A DNA stretch of 64,000 bases, from positions 34,442,510-34,506,509 of the forward strand of contig NC_088295.1 in NCBI RefSeq assembly GCF_032854445.1, read 5' to 3'. The notes beneath the pieces are model-generated. The model made no database searches and was not told where the DNA came from. It worked only from the letters and a program-made list of their open reading frames with translations. How positions within the stretch are numbered: the first letter of the stretch is position 1; each line of letters starts with the position of its first letter. Origin of the DNA: Liolophura sinensis (Eukaryota; Mollusca; Polyplacophora; Chitonida; Chitonidae). Shown here in pieces: positions 60,432 through 64,000 of the stretch. The position numbers and the translations under genes are program-made.

Positions 60432-63104
60432 ATGGGTGACGACAGACCTGCAACAAGGGCAGAGAAGTATCTCTCATCTGTCTTCAAAATCCTTGATGGC
60501 CCGGCAACTTTTTTTAGAGGTAATCATAATGAAGATTATACTTGCATGTATACACTGTATAAATGGTTGTTTTCAACATGATTGGATGGGCGAGAATGCC
60601 ATGTCCGTGAACAGACTCCGAAGGACAACGTTGTTGTTGTTGTTTTACAAATGGGTTGAGTTCAAATTCTGGCAGGACTGCCGAGAAACACTGCATACAG
60701 TATCTTATCTCAGGCGAGATGACATGGGGGCTCATAGATGACAGATGTGACTGTGAAGATGTATATTCAGTCTGGGAATGACTGTAAAAATCGGTATTCA
60801 CGCCTTTCACCTGAGAGTTTATGATAGCCTCACCTTGTGTGTGAACTTCTGAGACTCCTGAAATGGCGATTTGGATTATTTTATGTGTTGGCAGCTTTCA
60901 CTTTGTGGCTCCCCATCCATGAGCATATATAAATTAGGAGAACTACATTTACTCTATCTACCAAAAAATAATAAGCATTACACAGTACCCAAATAATATG
61001 TTGTGAGAATAATATAATTGATTATGTCTTATTTTGTAGGGATGAATTCCAGCCTTTTCAACCGTTATCTGGTGAAAATAGAACATTGCCACAAAAAAGC
61101 ATCTGGCAGTTTGAAGAACTTTTTATACTATTACACTGACACTATTTTTTTAGTTTATCTAGTGTGGAATAAGTGAGTGATCAAACTAGATTTTATATGT
61201 TTTCCTGAACAGTAGTATGACCTTTGAAAAGTTGAATTTAAACAGGTTTATGGCCTCATTTACTCTGTATTAGCAGGTTTTCAGTGACTATTGTCTAGTT
61301 GGCATTCATTTGTCATGCATATTTCAGAAAAGATTGTAGAACCTTGCCGAGGGCCAAAGTATTATTACTATCACAGAAGATTCCGAAGAGTTCCCACAAT
61401 AGACACGTGTGAAGTTGGCGATGTACTGTGTCATTTTGAGGCTGATGAGCAATTTAAGCGAGACAAGTAAGTGTGTTACATTGTAGAAACACACTTTAAT
61501 TTGCTACATGATCTGTTGTTAAGGTAGCAAGGGTTTGGTTCTCATTGATGAGTAATTCTCAGCCTGGTAATGTGACCTTATTGTGTGCTAGATGTACACA
61601 GGCTCTGAGTTAATTATTGATATTCAAAATCAACTGTGTAGAATAGATGTATTAGCCAGACTTAGTTAGTTTTATTTTTTTCAATTTAATTGGAATTGGA
61701 TGTAAGAGTGTCACAGAACACCAAGGCATGAGCATAGCTAGATCTATTCTTTGTTATGCTTGTGTTGAGTCCTGTCCCTGCAAATTTGACTGTGGCTTTA
61801 TGTCTTTAAACCTGACTGGTACTTGTCACCAGTGGTGGTAACCACAGGGTCCAGTCTTTTTGGCTTCACCTATATACAACTATTCCATGATATAAATGAA
61901 AGTGTCCGAATTAAAATACCAACTAAGAGCAAAAAAAGACTTAGACTTAAGTCAAAATTTCAAATTACTTTAAAATTGTTATTTCTTGTAGTTAAAGGTC
62001 TAAATTTTGTTTGAAAATGTAAATTCTGGATAAGTTGTTGTACCAGCAATTTGAGCTAAAATAATGGAAAGAGCATACCAAAGTTATTGAAGTTTTGACT
62101 TAAAGTCTAAGATCACCTTGTGCTCCCAGGGCTAGCATTTTTAGAATGATGTAAAATGGCAATCAAACATTACCGATGATTTTGTAGGTTATGTTTATGT
62201 ACCTATAAGACACAGCTATATCAATATTGTCAGCTTAGCTTACTTCAGTACAGTGTGTGTAGTGGCTATGATTTATCAGACTCTGTATGTTGAAACTTGC
62301 TCAAAGTTTGTTGGATGACTATTTCCTAACATCACAAAGCACTCCTGCAATCTTGATTCCTTTTTTCAGGAAGGTGGACAGTAAGATTTTAACTATTCTC
62401 CGGCAGCGAAGACAGGAATGTGAGGCCTATGAAGGACCAGATGCTCCGAAAAAGTGCCAGAAGTTTGTGAAGGATTTGGCAGATGCAGAGGAAAACTGGT
62501 TTATTAAATGTAAGTCGATGTTAATTGTGAACTTGAAAAATGTTTTTACCTTTTACCAGTTCTATACTCTTCTGTCATTTAGTTAAGTTCGAGGTCATTG
62601 ATGTAAGTAAACAATATTATTGACCCTTGCTCAGGATTAATGATACTGAAGTTATGTAGATTCAGCTGGTCAAATTTGCTAGGACTGTGAAGATCTAAGA
62701 CTCTTTGTTAACTTTCTTCCGTACTTGTACCTGTCTTCAAGCAATGTGGCCATCTCCTGTATATGCGTCCAGAGTGCCAGACAAGTTTGAAAGTTGAGAA
62801 TTCTGTGATGTTAAACTGAACATTTTTTTTTTATAAACTTGTAAAATGTTGTGCACTGCCTGCAAAACCTTGTTGGGAAGGTTGGATGTCAGAAATGGAT
62901 TTAAATGGGAGTGTGTAGAATTCTGTTTCTTAGTGGCAAGTGTTTTTTTGTGACTGCTGTAGTAAATCCTGTCATGTTTTCTGTTCAGATGGAGACCTGG
63001 GTGTATCTGCCACAGTTACGGATGCCTATATGAAGCAGAAGCACCGGCTGATCTGGGAGAGAAGACATGGCAAGGACAAGATGAGATCTGCACATCTAAC
63101 CTGA
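60432..63104 (+). CDS. NDUFB10: NADH dehydrogenase [ubiquinone] 1 beta subcomplex subunit 10 (PDSW)
   Basis: Four exons (60432-60519, 61328-61466, 62370-62509 and 62989-63104) give 160 residues (human 172). It is an accessory subunit of mitochondrial complex I, in the distal membrane arm facing the intermembrane space. Visible features are a short N-terminus ending in ILDGPATFFR, then YYYYHRRFRRVPTIDTC, where human has YYYYHRQYRRVPDITEC. The human cysteine pattern is kept: a CX6C pair (CEVGDVLC) and a CX11C pair (CEAYEGPDAPKKC), the sites of disulfides made by the Mia40 route. The C-terminus is basic. No cleavable presequence is seen, as expected for a Mia40 substrate. It lies head to head with RPL3. 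Confidence 0.93.
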
Positions 63105-63291
63105 TGTAATCTTATGCACTAGATTCAGTCATATAGTGCTATTTCTAATGGATAGTTTTGTTGTGCATTAGCTACTGTAGGGTGTTATTACTGAGCCTGT
63201 TCATCCAGGATAAAACTAATGAAGTTGTTCATCAGTCATAATATCTCAGCTGCCACAGTTCTGTTTGTGCTTATTTCTTTCTAGTTATGTA

Positions 63292-63297
63292 AATAAA
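63292..63297 (+). terminator. Poly(A) signal of NDUFB10
   Basis: AATAAA about 190 bases after the stop codon. Confidence 0.75.
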
Positions 63298-63522
63298 AAT
63301 ACAGAATTTGTTGACTTTTTCTTGTAGTCAGCTCTGTTGGACATTACTGCAACCTTGAGTGATGTAAGCGTGTGAAGTTTGGAATGTGATGGGCATGTTG
63401 CTTAGTGCATTGTACTGACAACTGGCTATGTGTCTTATAACCATAAAAGCGAAACCAATGGGAGACTTGAGCCACACTCTAGAAGGTCCAAATGAGAGTA
63501 TAATGCACCATTTTCTTGCATG

Positions 63523-63597
63523 AAAGGAAAGAACAAATGAGTTCACAGCTTTGGACTGTTGATAAAGGCAAGAAGGAGTTTTAAGACTTTCCCATTG
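63523..63597. repeat. Dispersed about 70-bp repeat, copy 2
   Basis: Same orientation as 35409-35478, sharing AAATGAGTTCACAGCTTTGG and the outer AAAGGAAA and CCCATT blocks. The middle differs by a few indels. Confidence 0.6.
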
Positions 63598-63623
63598 TTT
63601 CACAACTTGGACTGATTGTCTAT

Positions 63624-63682
63624 GTACTCACAAATAGTGTGAGTACATAGTGTGAGTACTCACAAATAGTGTGAGTACATAG
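63624..63682. repeat. Two tandem copies of a perfect small hairpin
   Basis: GTACTCAC-AAATAGT-GTGAGTAC, an 8-bp perfect stem, occurs twice 32 bases apart, with ATAGT joining them. It lies downstream of the NDUFB10 poly(A) signal. No role is known. Confidence 0.75.
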
Positions 63683-64000
63683 AAAATTGTTCCAGGATCT
63701 ATTGATATGATTTTCCCATACAGGTACTCCCAGTCACAGCAATAGCTAATCTGACATTTCTATATGAACATGTCACAATTCAGATAAATTATTTCTTCGT
63801 GTATTTTTTTGTAACGTCGCCCGATTGACCTCGGACCAGAGGGACACACATGTGAACGACCATATAACAGACTGACAAACTTCTCAGTTTATATACTTCT
63901 GATAGTGTTTGATTAAAATTCTGGACAAAAAGATTTGCAAACATTTTTGTTATTATCTTAGGTTGTGAGGACTGCTTTACGTTGTTGTAAGTAGTAAAGG
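63683..64000. other. Right edge, no gene recognised
   Basis: AT-rich sequence without exon signals that I can support. Confidence 0.4.

Noticed and set aside
61540-61615. Possible C/D snoRNA in NDUFB10 intron 2
   Set aside because: It has a TTGATGAG and a later CTGAG, but the flanks do not pair outside the boxes and no rRNA match is apparent.

Overview
This is animal nuclear DNA. It holds intron-rich protein genes with GT-AG splice sites, AATAAA poly(A) signals, several tRNA-derived SINE families, minisatellites and a 200-base assembly gap. The gene set is typical of bilaterians. The SINE types and the paired ependymin-related genes suggest a lophotrochozoan, most likely a mollusc or a close relative such as a brachiopod. 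No base composition or search was computed, so the taxon is an inference. No virus-derived element, CRISPR array or prokaryotic-type operon was recognised.

Layout. 1-6.1 kb: no recognisable gene, three minisatellites, one SINE and the gap. 6.1-6.8 kb (-): EXOSC5, with its whole coding region in one exon. 9.4-15.7 kb (+): a 13-exon DDX5/DDX17-type DEAD-box RNA helicase. 17.9-33.4 kb (-): EIF3L in 18 exons, convergent with the helicase and full of SINEs, with a minisatellite in intron 8 that starts exactly at a 5' splice site. 35.7-38.7 kb (+): a spliced, polyadenylated unit whose protein I cannot identify; its long intron holds a MITE and a tandem repeat. 40.3-47.5 kb (-): two tandem ependymin-related genes with the same six-exon structure; the second has a one-base frameshift. 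47.5-53.7 kb: gene-poor and SINE-rich, with a 230-bp tandem duplication. 53.8-59.75 kb (-): RPL3 in 8 exons, with two C/D box snoRNAs of the SNORD83 type in intron 6. 60.4-63.1 kb (+): NDUFB10 in four exons, divergent from RPL3 across about 0.66 kb.

Most of these genes are constitutive: ribosome structure (RPL3), rRNA methylation (the intronic snoRNAs), translation initiation (EIF3L), RNA decay and processing (EXOSC5, DDX5-type) and respiration (NDUFB10). The ependymin-related pair encodes secreted glycoproteins and is the lineage-variable part. Exon limits were set by hand from splice consensus, reading phase and remembered human proteins. Phases close in every recognised gene except at two one-base indels (RPL3 exon 7 and the second ependymin-related exon 1), which may be assembly errors.
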